From assembly GCA_934699305.1 (NCBI GenBank), contig CAKUWM010000187.1, positions 1 through 5,984 of the forward strand: a stretch of 5,984 nucleotides of DNA. The letters run 5' to 3'. Shown piece after piece: positions 5,372 to 5,984 of the stretch. A model generated the notes under the pieces. The model searched no databases. It saw nothing but the letters and a program-made list of their open reading frames with translations, and was not told where the DNA came from. Source of the stretch: an uncultured Saprospiraceae bacterium (GTDB lineage Bacteria > Bacteroidota > Bacteroidia > Chitinophagales > Saprospiraceae). The position numbers and the translations under genes are program-made. The first letter of the stretch is position 1; each line of letters opens with the position of its first letter.

Positions 5372-5758
5372 ATGATAATGAACTTCAAATGTGAGGAATT
5401 ACTAATCGAAGACGAAGAACTTGGTTGTACCATAACTTTCTCTGATACAAAAATTTCTGAAGACAAGTATAAAACAGTTGAAGAGATTATGAATTCTGAG
5501 GAAAAGTATCTCCTAATTCAAAGAACTTACCCAGATGAAGAATATGATTTAGACAATTATTACCTTGAATCATCAGAAATAGATACCGAATTCGATTCTG
5601 ACAGTATAATCACTGTGATTATCGACCCAGAGAAATTTGAAATAAATTGGTCTGAAGGTCATTTACAAATAGGATTAAACCTAACTGAAAAGGAAATAAA
5701 TACCTTACAGGAAATTTTGAAAAGCCGTTTTAAAGACCGAATAAAAATTATAAAATAA
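5372..5758 (+). CDS. Acidic orphan protein in a cassette-like unit
   Basis: This 128-residue protein is not recognised. It is soluble and very acidic, with Glu/Asp-rich runs throughout (for example around 10-18, 53-62 and 68-76). Predicted strands, including DSIITVIIDPEKFEINW and GHLQIGLNL, are followed by a basic C-terminal helix (TEKEINTLQEILKSRFKDRIK). Such small acidic proteins occur among immunity proteins, anti-restriction DNA mimics and cassette genes, but nothing here singles one out. The first ATG (5372) overlaps the stop of a 9-codon frame, and a second ATG lies two codons later (5378); either may be the start. The gene sits alone between inverted 11-bp motifs and before a long hairpin, which is the layout of a mobile gene cassette. 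No promoter of its own is clear. Confidence 0.7.
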   Translation: MIMNFKCEELLIEDEELGCTITFSDTKISEDKYKTVEEIMNSEEKYLLIQRTYPDEEYDLDNYYLESSEIDTEFDSDSIITVIIDPEKFEINWSEGHLQIGLNLTEKEINTLQEILKSRFKDRIKIIK

Positions 5759-5767
5759 AAAGCACGA

Positions 5768-5860
5768 TTTGCTAACAAAGATGTGTATAAGCAATGGCTT
5801 GTTCTCGCCTACTTGGAAAATCCTACGGATTTTCCTCAGGCAAGATCTTATTTGCAATTG
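5768..5860 (+). repeat. attC-like long hairpin repeat after the acidic gene
   Basis: The element starts with TTTGCTAACAAA and folds back on itself in layers. The tip is a perfect 9-bp stem GGAAAATCC (5815-5823)/GGATTTTCC (5827-5835) around TAC. Next is TCTCGCCT (5803-5810)/AGGCAAGA (5838-5845) with one mismatch, then an outer CAAT/ATTG arm. The same order of motifs occurs at 1580-1705. Similar sequences are, from memory, scattered between small genes in many flavobacterial genomes. The layered fold and the GCTAAC end support an attC-like recombination site, but no integrase is in view. Confidence 0.5.
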
Positions 5861-5863
5861 TCC

Positions 5864-5880
5864 GTGGCGTCCCACGCCAC
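5864..5880 (+). terminator. Terminator-like stem-loop next to the intron insertion site
   Basis: GTGGCGT and ACGCCAC form a perfect 7-bp GC-rich stem with a CCC loop. There is no following T-run on the plus strand, perhaps because the intron inserted just downstream. IIC introns are known to insert after such stem-loops, at intrinsic terminators or attC sites. Confidence 0.45.
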
Positions 5881-5889
5881 TGCTCATAC

Positions 5890-5984
5890 GTGTGCCGAGA
5901 GTAACGACCGGCTGAAATTCGTTATGTAACTGTTTATAAGATGGTGGAACCGACCCACCGGTGCTGTCCTACAGGGGAGAGCAT
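5890..5984 (+). mobile_element. 5' end of a group II intron, probably IIC
   Basis: GTGCCGAG at 5890 resembles the 5' end of group II introns (GTGYG). It is followed by domain I-like hairpins: AACGA/TCGTT, then GGTGG/CCACC, and a segment GGTGCTGTCCTACAGGGGAG. The last is very like the GGTGCAGTCTATAGGGTGAG stretch near the 5' end of known IIC introns. The start lies nine bases beyond the stem-loop at 5864-5880, which is the target preference of this class. The intron runs off the right edge, so neither the reverse transcriptase nor domain V can be checked. The intron whose end is at 1-75 has an IIC-type triad and may be of the same family. Confidence 0.6.

Noticed and set aside
5705..5887. 60-residue minus-strand frame
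   Set aside because: It is antisense to the acidic gene's end and lies across the long hairpin repeat; its apparent codons are a by-product of the palindrome.
1..5984. CRISPR array, tRNA, rRNA, insertion-sequence transposase, integrase
   Set aside because: I looked for regularly spaced short repeats, tRNA arms, conserved rRNA segments and transposase or tyrosine recombinase motifs and found none in this window.

Overview
The window looks like an accessory region from a member of the Bacteroidota, probably a marine or soil flavobacterium. The DNA is AT-rich, there are no convincing Shine-Dalgarno sites, one promoter has the Bacteroidota TAnnTTTG -7 element, and there are two small lipoproteins with SSC/TSC lipoboxes. 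These assignments come from reading the sequence by eye, with no database search.

Layout, left to right. (1) 1-75: the last part of a group II intron, with domain V (CGC triad, as in IIC introns) and domain VI with its bulged A. (2) 76-327: no gene. (3) 328-422: a second domain V-VI pair of a different class (AGC triad, GAGA loop, 34 nt). It has no intron body upstream and carries a small GC-rich palindrome between the two domains. (4) 480-1600: a minus-strand operon of three tightly packed genes, ending in a MazF/PemK-like toxin. It is bracketed by inverted repeats and a long hairpin. (5) 1706-3325: domains I-IV of a group II intron with a class-D-like reverse transcriptase/maturase gene. 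The gene is broken by an in-frame stop and a frameshift, and no domain V follows. (6) 3283-4100: non-coding or decayed DNA with two copies of a spaced repeat about 446 bp apart. (7) 4101-4976: a two-gene lipoprotein operon, an RcsF-like Cys-pair protein and a PEGA-domain protein. (8) 4977-5345: a gene-free stretch with hairpins. (9) 5334-5880: a cassette-like unit, one acidic orphan gene between inverted TTGTTAGCAAA motifs followed by a long imperfect hairpin. (10) 5890-5984: the 5' end of another group II intron, about 10 nt beyond a terminator-like stem-loop, as expected for IIC introns.

Two ideas tie the region together. First, single genes or small operons alternate with long hairpin repeats that resemble integron attC sites, and group II introns sit in or beside those hairpins. 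This suggests a cassette array colonised by introns, although no integrase is visible here. Second, the order domain V-VI (328-422), exon with the toxin operon, then domains I-IV (1706-3325) is what a circularly permuted group II intron would look like. Two unrelated truncated introns remain the simpler explanation.
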